A stretch of DNA of 32,150 nt, taken from positions 1-32,150 of the forward strand of contig PSRM01000258.1 in assembly GCA_003176045.1 (NCBI GenBank). Reading direction: 5' to 3'. The notes below the pieces were generated by a model. The model was not told where the DNA came from, did no database searches, and saw only the letters and a list, made by a program, of their open reading frames with translations. The stretch's first letter is position 1. The number at the start of each line of letters is the position of its first letter. The stretch is from Verrucomicrobiota bacterium. Its GTDB lineage: Bacteria; Verrucomicrobiota; Verrucomicrobiia; Limisphaerales; UBA8199. Position numbers and translations under genes: made by a program. Below are positions 22,054 to 31,400 of the stretch, piece by piece.

Positions 22054-25000
22054 TCATTCGTGATTGCTGAGAAGCCGCTTGAACCTTTTTGAAACAAAAG
22101 CTCGAGTTTGTTCACCATCTTTCACCAGGATCATTGCGCCAGTTCCCGGCAACTTCTCAACAAGCGAAAGCGCGCGCTGAGGTCCAAGAACGCACAGGGT
22201 ATTGTCCAGGCCGTCGGTCATGGTGGCGTTCGGGGCGATCACAGTAGCCTGGATGCGATTGGTCAGCCCAAGTCCTGTCTTCGGAGCAATGATGTGGGAA
22301 TAACGCACTCCGCCGATTTCGATGAATTGCTCGGTGTCGCCGGAGGTTGAGATGCCGCAGTTGTGCAGTAAAATCGAACGCACAGCCTTGTCGTCATGCC
22401 TCCCGATGCCGGTGATGTCAACCTTCCATCCCTTTTGCTCAGGTGGCGGGTCGCCGATGGCGATGTCGCCACTGGCCGCCACCAGAGCGCGTCGAATGTC
22501 TCGGCTGTTGAGCACTTTCAAAGCTTGGTCTGCGGCATAACCCTTGCCGATGCCGCCGAGGTCCAGCCGCATGTTCGGGGCAAGCAGAGTCACAGAGCGG
22601 TTTTTCGCATTCAGCCGCAGCTTCTCGTAACCGACTGCTTTGGCTGCAGTCGCAAGCTCGTCTGATGTTGGAAGCACTTTTCGTTTCCTGCCGAACCGCC
22701 ATAAACGCACGTATGGCCCGACAGTCACATCGAACGCGCCCCCGGAAAGGCGGGCGTACTTTTGCGCCTGTTCCAGAGCGTCGAACAAGTCCTCACCCAC
22801 CTGAACCGGCTTCCCCCAGGGTTGATCGCACAAGCGCATCAGCTCGCTGTCGGCACGGTAGTCGCTCATCACATCCTCAAGCGCTGCCACCCGCTGAAAC
22901 GCTGCTTCCGCGGCGGCCTCGGCCTGTGCCTGATTAGTCGTGTAAAGTGTGATTGTGAACAGCGTGCCCATGTGGCCGCTGGTAAATTGGAACCGATGGA
23001 GACGGACCGGCTCTGGGCTCGTGTCAGGTCCAATGTTCCTTAAATCAATCGGCCGAAATCCGATTTGGAAGGCCGGTGATCCAGGTCGCAATTGGAAATC
23101 ATTCTCCTTTTCTGCGGCAAACAGCGGATCCGCGAGGATAGAATTGCGGTCATGCGCTCGCGCCTGCCATTGTTTCCACGTTCCTGCGCCTAAGGGAAAT
23201 GCGCCTGTGTTTGTGCCGGAGCGGGTATCGAAATACAGATTGTGATCCATCTCGAACCTGTCCCCGGACCAATCACCGGCGAGCAGGACGCCGGAATCAA
23301 AGTACACAATATTCGTTTGAAAGCTGAGGCTTCTGTGCGGCTCTGGTCGTGTGTGTTGAAGCTGGTGGTCTCGCGCAAAGGCGAAAATGTTATTCCAGAC
23401 CATATTGGTTTCTCCATAGTGCTGATGAAATCCGCCATGAGTGGTGCGGTACACGATATTATTCTTCGCGAGGATGCCGCTGCTGCCTTCATCGAAATAA
23501 ATCCCCCAGCCACCGTATCGTACACCGGCGATATCGCGCCAAAGATTATGGTCAATGGTGGTTCCGGTCTGCCGCCCCAAAGTGTAGATCCCGCCCATGT
23601 CACTTAGGATCGGTCCATCACCGTCGGACTTCACTCCGATGTGATGCACCTCGTTGTAAGCGATGAGGTTATTGGTTGCCAGCGACGGGCCGTACCCCCA
23701 GGTCCAGCCGACTGAGATACCGGTGTAGAAAAAATCGTGAATCAAATTGTGAACGATGCGATTGGAAGGAGTCTGGCCCAGCCAGATGCCGATCGCGCTT
23801 TGGAACATCTTGCCGCCGTCGGAAATCGAGCAGTCCCGAATCTCGTTTTCGCGCGCTTGTTCGTCGGCCATCTCGCGGATGCGTGTTTCTCCGATTTTGA
23901 TGCCACCGGCTCCGAGATCGGACAACTCGCAACCAAGAATCTGGTCTCGGAAGCAACCGCACCCCAGATCAAGTCCATAGTTGCCCAAGTGAACAAAGTG
24001 ACACTCTTCAAACACGCAATTGCGCGCGCCTTTACCCCAAACCGCACCGGACACACCAATCGCGGCCTGCGCGAAGCCACCGATTTCCGGCTGCGGTTCA
24101 GGAGATATTTCAGGCTTTTCGTTTCCTGTCAAAGGGGTCTCCGGAAGGCTCCACTCGGTATGTGAGAAGGTTAGGCCGCTGAAGCGAAGCCGTTCGATGA
24201 AATTTCCAGACTCGGGCCTACCTTCAAGTCGCAGCACCTGGTCTAAAACCGGCGCGATCGCCTCGATATTGGTGATGCTCTCGCCCGGACGCGGCATGTA
24301 ATAGAGTGACCCTGCGCGATCCAGGCACCATTCGCCCGGCTCATCCAGAAAATCCAAAGCGCCTTCCGCATAGTAGAGGTCGCCTGGCATTAACTCGAAT
24401 ACAGATCGCTTGCTGAAACTGATGATGCGCTCTTTGTCAACCACGCTGACCACCGGCAGGCGCGACTCCACCCAACGCGTCATGGCAACAACGTCTGCAT
24501 TTGTGACCGAAGGCCATGCAAGAAAGTCGCCCTCGCGAAACCGAATTCTCGTGTGGCCCTGGGTCCAATCCGGCGTCTTGTCCGGCAATTCGGCGATGGT
24601 CAGATAGCCGTGATTTGGATGCCGAGCGCGCGTGGCCCGCTTGCCATTGACCCATAGTTCCCGGAAGAACCACTTTCCTGATCGGACTTCCGGAAGCTGG
24701 GCTGTCCAAAATCTTTTGCCTTCAACATGGGCCTCCTTCCATCCCTCGATTCGCCGGCCTCCGCTCAAGACCGGCTGCTCTTGCTCATACGCACTAATTT
24801 TAAGGCCGGAATCTTCCGGTCCAAGCACCAGCGGTTCGGGGAGAAAATATGTGCCATCGCGGATTTGTATTTCTACGGGGCTTGACAGCACCCCGCTGCT
24901 TTTCCGCCTCAACTCTCGAGTCGTCTTGACGGCACGCTCCACTGTGGCCAAAGGTCCGTCGGTTTTTCTGCGATTCGGCGTCACCAAATGGCCAGACCAG

Positions 25001-25194
25001 CCATCGTTTCCATTGGTGGCGACGAAAAACACAGCTCGTGCAGGATTGGCAGCTCGAAGGTTATCTGCCACCCCGGCAGTTATCAGTGCGCCAACCAGGG
25101 ACATTGATGAAACCCCAAGAGGCCATCGAAGCTCGCGGAGCGTTTGGAGTGTCCCGATAGCAATCGGGACCGCTTTCGTTTTTGACAGTACCAT
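22054..25194 (-). CDS. Fusion of a right-handed beta-helix carbohydrate-type domain with an ApbE FMN transferase domain
   Basis: About 1046 residues from ATG 25194; ATG 25104 (MSLVGALITAGVADNLRA) is a rival start with a shorter signal sequence. The open frame upstream to 25347 translates hairpin repeats. N-terminal part (about 30-725): FFVATNGNDGWSGHL, then many coils such as NCVFEECHFVHLGNYGLDLG, NEIRDCSISDGG and NRIVHNLIHDFFYTGISVGWTWGYGP, the pattern of parallel beta-helix glycosidases or lyases (GH141/GH120-like, low certainty). C-terminal part (about 735-1046) is ApbE: GHMGTLFTITLY, GGAFDVTVGPYVRLWRFGR, MRLDLGGIGKGYAADQAL, GISTSGDTEQFIEIGGVRYSHII and TMTDGLDNTLCVLG, which keeps the Mg-ligand Asp and Thr. 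ApbE attaches FMN to Thr or Ser of target proteins outside the cytoplasm. No frameshift lies between the parts. Confidence 0.88.
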   Translation of the reverse strand: MVLSKTKAVPIAIGTLQTLRELRWPLGVSSMSLVGALITAGVADNLRAANPARAVFFVATNGNDGWSGHLVTPNRRKTDGPLATVERAVKTTRELRRKSSGVLSSPVEIQIRDGTYFLPEPLVLGPEDSGLKISAYEQEQPVLSGGRRIEGWKEAHVEGKRFWTAQLPEVRSGKWFFRELWVNGKRATRARHPNHGYLTIAELPDKTPDWTQGHTRIRFREGDFLAWPSVTNADVVAMTRWVESRLPVVSVVDKERIISFSKRSVFELMPGDLYYAEGALDFLDEPGEWCLDRAGSLYYMPRPGESITNIEAIAPVLDQVLRLEGRPESGNFIERLRFSGLTFSHTEWSLPETPLTGNEKPEISPEPQPEIGGFAQAAIGVSGAVWGKGARNCVFEECHFVHLGNYGLDLGCGCFRDQILGCELSDLGAGGIKIGETRIREMADEQARENEIRDCSISDGGKMFQSAIGIWLGQTPSNRIVHNLIHDFFYTGISVGWTWGYGPSLATNNLIAYNEVHHIGVKSDGDGPILSDMGGIYTLGRQTGTTIDHNLWRDIAGVRYGGWGIYFDEGSSGILAKNNIVYRTTHGGFHQHYGETNMVWNNIFAFARDHQLQHTRPEPHRSLSFQTNIVYFDSGVLLAGDWSGDRFEMDHNLYFDTRSGTNTGAFPLGAGTWKQWQARAHDRNSILADPLFAAEKENDFQLRPGSPAFQIGFRPIDLRNIGPDTSPEPVRLHRFQFTSGHMGTLFTITLYTTNQAQAEAAAEAAFQRVAALEDVMSDYRADSELMRLCDQPWGKPVQVGEDLFDALEQAQKYARLSGGAFDVTVGPYVRLWRFGRKRKVLPTSDELATAAKAVGYEKLRLNAKNRSVTLLAPNMRLDLGGIGKGYAADQALKVLNSRDIRRALVAASGDIAIGDPPPEQKGWKVDITGIGRHDDKAVRSILLHNCGISTSGDTEQFIEIGGVRYSHIIAPKTGLGLTNRIQATVIAPNATMTDGLDNTLCVLGPQRALSLVEKLPGTGAMILVKDGEQTRAFVSKRFKRLLSNHE

Positions 25195-25332
25195 CAGGCG
25201 CGAGACCCCGTTTATGAAAAGCGCGGGAATGCCGCGCACTCTCCCGCTGAGCGGGACTGCGCGAGACTCCACGCGTTTGGGATCTTGGCGAAGCTTTTGG
25301 AGTGCGCCCCTGATGCATCGGGGGCGCTTTGG
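25143..25332. repeat. Three TTTGGAGTG-hairpin-CTTT elements in the beta-helix/ApbE leader
   Basis: Plus-strand copies lie at 25143-25178 (stem TCCCGAT/ATCGGGA) and 25296-25332 (stem CGCCCC/GGGGCG around TGATGCATC); a minus-strand copy lies at 25216-25245. The last shares over 20 bases with the copy at 4739-4760. They cover the region before and just inside the 5' end of the beta-helix/ApbE gene and generate its long spurious N-terminal frame. Confidence 0.88.
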
Positions 25333-25333
25333 C

Positions 25334-26623
25334 TCAATCCCCAACATTGTTCGAAATGCTAATGGTGGACTTACTCGGACTTGTGATTCGCACTTTTCCT
25401 TTTATCACATTATCTGTGATCACCGCCCTTCTCACGCTTTCCCCTAACTCGATCTGCGGGTGGTTCTCGCGAAATTCGCACCCGCGCACCAACACCGTTC
25501 CGCTTTCGACCTGCAACGCGTGCCGCCCTTCCCGGTTGCGGTCCCATTGGACGAACGTGCAATCGCCGAAGCCGACCGTTCCCGAACCCGCGAGCTTCGC
25601 GATCTGGTTGCACGGCCCCCAAAAGGCGCAGTTCGAAAAACGCACGCTGCCGGAGTTGCTCGATTCGATTCGAACCATCGTTGGATCCGGTCCATGGAAT
25701 GACACAAACTCCCCATTCGAGATCAATAATCCCATCGGCGCGCAATTCTCCACCACCATCGCGCTGAAGCAATCATCGGCGCCGATTCCCAGGAAATTGC
25801 CGTTGCACAAACCCGCGCGCGTTTGGATGAACTTGTAGCCGATGCCGTATCCAAAACAAAACGTATTGTACACGTATTGCCAATCGCTGCGGCCAAAGAT
25901 GAACGCCTCTCCGTGTTCCTGCTGCCACTTGAACAGTTTGGGCTTCATGCTCCACCAGGGGTTAAAATGGACGTTTTCGATCCGGCCAATGTCGTAAATA
26001 TCATCCACAAAAATGCCGCGCCGCAGTGGCTGGCCCGAAATGTCCCTGATCAAGTGGCGATCATTTTTCCGCGCATCAATGCCGTTATACGAGTTCAATA
26101 GTTCGACCGTCAGCACGGCCGGATTGTGGCCGCGCATCGCGATGGTCCACGGATATTCTTTGGGCTCCTCTGCTGTGTCTTGCTCGGGGTAATAGATCAC
26201 CACGCCTTTGAGCGTGCTATCGCTCTGCAATGAGATAAAGGCCGGCCCATCCTCTTTGCCTCGGCTTTCAGTGGCCAGAAAGGTGGTTCCATTGTCCGTG
26301 GGCTTCGCGGCGCCCGGGTTTCTGATGCCGGGATGTGAGGGTACTGATTCCCAAACGCCTTTGAGCGTTACGCCATTCGGCACGAAGAGATGGCCGGCAA
26401 AAAAGTAGTTTCCTCTCGGCGCATAAACCACGCCACCGCCCTCCCGGCCAGCCGTGTCCAGCGCCTTTTGGAACGCCCCGGTATCATCGCTCTTGCCGTC
26501 GCCTTTGACGCCGAAATCGAGTACGGAGTAGGTGTCAGAATTCGTCGCTGCCGGGAGCCGGGCTGCGCACAGGAGCAAGAACAGGACTGAACTATACGGA
26601 GGTAAGCGGCGTATAAAAGACAT
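25334..26623 (-). CDS. Secreted pectate-lyase-superfamily (beta-helix) protein
   Basis: A 429-residue protein from ATG 26623, which gives a signal peptide (MSFIRRLPPYSSVLFLLLCAARLPA, cleavage near LPA|AT). The frame upstream to 26818 translates noncoding repeats. The mature start YSVLDFGVKGDGKSDDTGAFQKALDTAGREGGGVVYAPRGNYFFAGHLFVPNGVTLKG is the classic start of the pectate-lyase-3 / GH28-like superfamily. Beta-helix coils follow (PAVLTVELLNSYNGIDA, GRIENVHFNPWW, VRFSNCAFWGP, GFGDCTFVQWD, VRGCEFREN). No typical catalytic set was identified. It lies beside another beta-helix gene, suggesting a shared polysaccharide role. Confidence 0.85.
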   Translation of the reverse strand: MSFIRRLPPYSSVLFLLLCAARLPAATNSDTYSVLDFGVKGDGKSDDTGAFQKALDTAGREGGGVVYAPRGNYFFAGHLFVPNGVTLKGVWESVPSHPGIRNPGAAKPTDNGTTFLATESRGKEDGPAFISLQSDSTLKGVVIYYPEQDTAEEPKEYPWTIAMRGHNPAVLTVELLNSYNGIDARKNDRHLIRDISGQPLRRGIFVDDIYDIGRIENVHFNPWWSMKPKLFKWQQEHGEAFIFGRSDWQYVYNTFCFGYGIGYKFIQTRAGLCNGNFLGIGADDCFSAMVVENCAPMGLLISNGEFVSFHGPDPTMVRIESSNSGSVRFSNCAFWGPCNQIAKLAGSGTVGFGDCTFVQWDRNREGRHALQVESGTVLVRGCEFRENHPQIELGESVRRAVITDNVIKGKVRITSPSKSTISISNNVGD

Positions 26624-26635
26624 GGTTGTGGCGGG

Positions 26636-26807
26636 GAAGGGTTCAGGGTTCAGGTTTCGGAATAGCAAATCGCAAATGGCCGAGAGTAGGCGCGGAGCTT
26701 TAATGCAAAGGCGCAAGGCTGACAGGAAAATTGGGGAAAGGAAAATGTTTCTGTCCAAAAATCTTTCTGTCAGTTTCTCCTCGGCTCTTTGCGTCTTTGC
26801 GTTAAAT
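26636..26807. repeat. GGTTCAG repeat and nested inverted repeats between folA and the pectate-lyase-like gene
   Basis: GGTTCAG heptamers lie at 26640-26655. Outer arms TTTAATGCAAAGGCGCAAGG (26699-26718) and CTCTTTGCGTCTTTGCGTTAAA (26786-26807) enclose an inner pair of GACAGGAAAAT/CTTTCTGTCAG type. The folA TAA stop (complement of 26802-26804) is part of the right outer arm. Confidence 0.8.
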
Positions 26808-27281
26808 CCGGGCCGCATAATGCGTCACCTTAAAGTCGGAGTGCTCCGCGATTTCCTCAACCACCTCGAAAGCATCTTCAAATGCCGGAAAAAAGGCATC
26901 GCCTTCCACCACTCGCTTGACGAGGGTGAGATACAAATCGGAACAAAGCGGCAGCGCTTGCTCATAGACCTGCGCGCCGCCGCAGATGAAGATCTGCCGG
27001 CCGGCAAATGCTCCGTTTGCTAAATCAATGTGCTCAAGCCCGGAGATCGTCTGCACTCCGGAAGGTGGCTGGGGAGAGCGAGACAATACTAACGTCGTGC
27101 GTCCAGGCAGCGGCTTTCCGATGGATTCAAATGTTTTTCGACCCATCACCAGCACATGCCCCATGGTCAGTTTCTTGAACCATTTGAAGTCCTCCGGCAA
27201 ATGCCACGGAATTCTGTTTCCCGCCCCGATCACCCGGTTCAGTGACATGGCCGCAACGGCTTTGAAGGGCCTCCCTTGCAT
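26802..27281 (-). CDS. folA: Dihydrofolate reductase
   Basis: A 159-residue enzyme reducing dihydrofolate to tetrahydrofolate with NADPH. FKAVAAMSLNRVIGAGNRIPWHLPEDFKWFKKLT contains the Met20-type loop and the catalytic acidic residue in LPEDF. GHVLVMGRKTFESIGKPLPGRTTLVLSR is the NADPH site, and IFICGGAQVYEQALPL the conserved GG pair. It follows thyA, whose reaction generates dihydrofolate; the pairing is common. The 209-base gap to thyA is repeat DNA. The start ATG 27281 directly follows TGATTTA heptamers and has no Shine-Dalgarno; the stop is in another repeat. Confidence 0.95.
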   Translation of the reverse strand: MQGRPFKAVAAMSLNRVIGAGNRIPWHLPEDFKWFKKLTMGHVLVMGRKTFESIGKPLPGRTTLVLSRSPQPPSGVQTISGLEHIDLANGAFAGRQIFICGGAQVYEQALPLCSDLYLTLVKRVVEGDAFFPAFEDAFEVVEEIAEHSDFKVTHYAARI

Positions 27282-27490
27282 TTATGATTTATGATTTATG
27301 ATTTATGATTTTCCAAGTCAGTCTGAGCCGTCCCTTCTTAATCTTAATCTTTCTCTTAATCTTAATCCCGACTCTGGAGCACCTGATTGTCCGTGCGAAC
27401 ACTGCGAAATTCCGACGATCTCGTAAATCGCAAATTGAAAATCGTAAATCCAAATGAGATTAAGATTAGGGGAAAGATTACAATTAAGAT
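27278..27490. repeat. TGATTTA heptamers and AATCTT blocks in the thyA-folA gap
   Basis: Four units of TGATTTA lie at about 27283-27312, a near-intact AATCTT block at 27338-27367, related AAATCG words at 27421-27450, and an inverted AATCTT block at 27454-27490. The whole 209-base gap between thyA and folA is made of these repeats plus one short unique stretch (27370-27420). Confidence 0.85.
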
Positions 27491-28285
27491 TCAGACGGCT
27501 ATCGGCGCTTTGATTGCCGCGTGAGGCTCGTAGCCGGTTAGCGCAAAATCCTCGTAATCGAACTGATGAATGTCCTTCACTTCCGGATTTAATTTCATCC
27601 GCGGCAAAGGACGAGGTTCGCGCGTGAGCTGCAACCGTGCCTGCTCCTCGTGATTGCGATAGAGATGAAGATCCCCGAACGTGTGAATGAATTCGCCCGG
27701 ATTCAAATCGCATACCTGCGCAACCATCATCGTTAACAAGGCGTACGATGCGATGTTGAAAGGGACACCCAGGAATACGTCGGCACTCCTCTGGTAAAGC
27801 TGGCAACTCAACTCACCGTCCTGAACGTAAAATTGGAACAGAGCGTGGCATGGCGGCAAGGCCATCTGATCAAGCTCACCCGGGTTCCAGGCCGAGACGA
27901 TGAGGCGTCGGCTGGAGGGATTGCTACGGATTTGGGAAATAACCTCGTCAATTTGATTGATCGAGCGTCCCTCTGGTGCACGCCAGTCGCACCATTGCGC
28001 GCCGTAAATGCGGCCCAGGCTCCCTTCCGCATCGGCCCATTCATCCCAAATCGTTACGCCATGCTCGTTGAGGTAGCGCACGTTTGTGTCGCCCCTTAAG
28101 AACCAAAGCAATTCATAAATAATGGATTTGAGATGGAGCTTCTTGGTCGTGAGCAACGGGAAGCCATCTGCCAGCCGGAACCGCGTCTGAGCGCCGAAAA
28201 CCGAATACACGCCTGTGCCGGTGCGGTCCGGCCTTGCTTTGCCGTCTTCGAGGACCGTTCGGAGAAGTTGAAGGTATTGGGTCAT
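27491..28285 (-). CDS. thyA: Thymidylate synthase
   Basis: A 264-residue enzyme, exactly the length of the Escherichia coli protein, methylating dUMP to dTMP with methylene-tetrahydrofolate. [17 protein letters not shown] is the phosphate-binding arginine loop, [12 protein letters not shown] the folate region, [15 protein letters not shown] carries the catalytic Cys146, [25 protein letters not shown] the dUMP site, and [14 protein letters not shown] the late motif. The C-terminal PIAV is intact. ATG 28285 has no Shine-Dalgarno. Upstream is repeat DNA; downstream is folA on the same strand. Confidence 0.97.
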   Translation of the reverse strand: MTQYLQLLRTVLEDGKARPDRTGTGVYSVFGAQTRFRLADGFPLLTTKKLHLKSIIYELLWFLRGDTNVRYLNEHGVTIWDEWADAEGSLGRIYGAQWCDWRAPEGRSINQIDEVISQIRSNPSSRRLIVSAWNPGELDQMALPPCHALFQFYVQDGELSCQLYQRSADVFLGVPFNIASYALLTMMVAQVCDLNPGEFIHTFGDLHLYRNHEEQARLQLTREPRPLPRMKLNPEVKDIHQFDYEDFALTGYEPHAAIKAPIAV

Positions 28286-28296
28286 TCGTTAGCTTG

Positions 28297-28455
28297 TGTT
28301 ACGTGTCAGGTATCAAGTGTCAGGTTCTATGTGCCGGGACATCTTTCTTAATCCTAATCTTTCTCCTGGTCTTAATCCAAGCAGGGAAAGGTGAAACGTA
28401 AAACGTGAAACGCAAACGCGATGCTGGATGCTGGATACTAGATACTGGATGCCGG
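28297..28455. repeat. Mixed tandem repeats upstream of thyA
   Basis: GTGTCAGGTATCA words lie at 28298-28325, a degenerate AATCTT block at 28345-28378, GTGAAAC-type heptamers at 28388-28412, and GGATGCT/GGATACT heptamers at 28419-28450. The last run into the 3' end of the glycosidase/glycosyltransferase gene and help encode its final residues. Confidence 0.85.
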
Positions 28456-31400
28456 AAGCTGTTTTCCGCGACCCTCAATGACTTCGGATTTTGGAAGTTG
28501 GACCGTGGACTGTGGAGTCTGGACTTCGGGCTTCGGACTTCGGGTTTCGGGCTTGGGAGCTTGAACTTCCTCTGCGCGCACCTTGACCAATCCCGTCTGT
28601 TTGGCCAACTCATCCAGAAATACGGCGAGAACCGATTGTAAAGCCCTGCCCTGATGATGCAAAAACCAGGCAAAGAGAGGTAGTGATATTAATAACAACC
28701 ATGGCCATGCGTGGTGGGCGGAAAGCAGGCCCAGCAGAAGCAATTCCGTTGCGCACGCCGTTCCGAAAGAGACTTTCGCTCGCAGCGACCAACCCGGCTT
28801 AAGTCGGCAGTGCAGAAATTTTCCTTTGCCGGGGTGTTCTTCCACGACCGTGGTGATTTGGACCTTGCTCCAGCGTGCATCAAAAATCTCCACGTCATAA
28901 TCGCTCCAGCTATCGGATCGGTTCGGCCATCCTTTTTCATCCAACCGTCGCAGCATCTCTGTTACAAAAGCCAGTCGGTCAAAGGAGGGCAGGGCTGCCG
29001 CCTCCGTATGGGCAGGACTCCCAGGACTTCCGCGGACAAGGCTGTCCGCGCTCCTTTGGGTCTGCCACCAATACGCCAATTCTCTAAGCGAGCCTGGTGC
29101 CGATCTAAGTGCCATGGAATCCAAATTCTGCTGCGGCGCAACTACGGCCCGCGGCAACAGCAGCCTGCTCTTGTAACGCGCATATCCTCGAACAATCGGC
29201 TGCAAGAAAAACAGCAGCGCGATCAATGCCCGCGACCAGCGCCGCGTCTGCCGCCTGGGCAAAGCGGCCTGGGCGCCCGCCGCGGCGCAGACGCTGGCGG
29301 GCAACAGAGTGCCGAAAATGGCCAGCGGCAAAAGATTCTGGAAGATGGCGGCAAGAACCCAAAGCGGCAGAGTGACAAAAAGATGGTACTCGATCGCGGT
29401 GCAAAGCATCAGCGAGGGCGCAGGTTCCGCCGCATAAAGAGATTGGAACCCGGCGCTGGCGAACAGACCTCGGTAAATCACTGAAGGCCGAAGCAGAAGT
29501 CCAAATTTTGCCGTAGTGTAAATGCGGCCTTTCCACATGCTGCCTCCGAGAGAATTGAAATACTCGGGGTGTTTACGCACCAATAACGCTTCCGCCTCCC
29601 CGTAGCCCTCTTGTTGGCGCAGATACTCGGCTACGGTTGAACGGCGGTAATGCCAGACGAAGCCGGCCGGACTGAACCCAATCTTCCATCCGGCCTGCTG
29701 CAAGCGCCAACAGATGTCCACGTCGTCGCCCGCGCGCTGAAAAGCCGGATCGAACCCTCCAATCTCGACCAGCGCCCATTTGTAAAAAGCCATATTGCAT
29801 CCTGGAATATGCTCTGCCTGCCGGTCTGTAAGCATCACATGCGCAGGCCCGCCAGGCGAAGCCATCACCGCCGCGGCGACCGGCGAATCTTCTGGCGGCA
29901 ACAGGTTGGGCCCGCCGATGCCCACAAATTCACCGCCCAACAAATCGCTCACCAGGTAATAGAGCCAATCCTCATCCGCCCGGCAGTCCGAGTCGGCGAA
30001 CGCCACAATTTCGCCCGTGGCAGCGCCAATGCCGGTATTGCGCGCCGCTGATAGCCCGAGATTCCTCGAGTGCCTAAAGTAACGGACCTTTGGCCGTTGA
30101 TAGGCGATTTGAGGCGAAGTATCCGTCGAGCCATCATCCACCAGGATAATCTCATAATCCGGATAATTCAGGCGCTCCAGCGATTCCAGGCACGCCGCCA
30201 GTGTCCGTTCGCCATTGTAATTGGCCACGATGACCGAGACCTTAGGAAGGCGACCATTGACCACTGTTTTATGACCACTGACCACTGACCACTGACCACT
30301 GACCTCCGCCCTCTGCTCCTCGACCGTGGACTGTGGACTGTGGACTTTGGGCGCTTTTTTCTGACTACTGACCACGGACCACTGACCACTGACCTTGGAT
30401 TCACCTTCGGCGTCCTGGACTTTGGACTTTGGACTTTGGTCTTTGGACTTAATTTCAAAATACGGCGCCGCCTCGAACTTTTCCCGCACCGCCCAAAATG
30501 ATTCCTTCGCTTTCCGGGCTCGCGTGACCAACCCCATCTGCCAATCCAAGACTTCGGCCCCCCCACGCCACCACTCATCCGTGTAGCTGAATACCACCGC
30601 GCCCGCCAGGCCGGCTCGAAACGCCTGCTCAATTTGCCACCCAAGCATCTCGCATTTCTTTTCCTCTCCTTCCCGCAACGAATCTATCCCGACCTCGCCT
30701 AACAGCAGCGGCTTGCCCGGCGCTTGCATTTGCAGACGCGCCAGGTAGTTACTGAAAGCCGTTTTCTGGTGCAGATAAACATTGAAGCAGACGAAATCCA
30801 CGCCCTGCGGCCGCAGGAACTCCGTGGTTGGAAAATTTGTGAAGGTGCAGAGACATTCCGGATCGGCCTGCTTCGCCTCCACTACCAGCTCATCAATGAA
30901 ATCCGCCACTCGCCTCGCCCCACTCCACCGCACGATATCCGCTGGGAGCTCATTGGCTACACTGTACGCGAATACCGCAGGATGCCGTCCACACGTGACC
31001 ACTGCGTTGCGGACCGCCTCCCGCGCGCCTGCCCGGCCCGTGGCTGAATCCAAAAAACAGAGATGCTCATTCCACGGGATGCCGACGAACACCTTCAAAT
31101 CTTGCTCAGCCGCCAAATCCAGAAACCATTTCTCCGGCACCTGATAAACCCTGAGGACATTTGCCCCCAACTCCTTTATTTGCGCAAAATCTTTGGCTGT
31201 CTGGTCCGGTGAAGCAAACCCCGCCTGCATGTCCGCAGTCCGTAGTCCGTAGTCCGTAGTCTGTGGTCTGTAGTCCGTAGTCTGTGGTCTGTGGTCCGTG
31301 GTCTGTAGTCTGTGGTCCTCCGGCTTTGGACCTTGGACTTTGGACTTTGGACTTTCCTCCGGCTTTGGACTTTGGACCTTGGACTTTGGACTCCCCCCGT

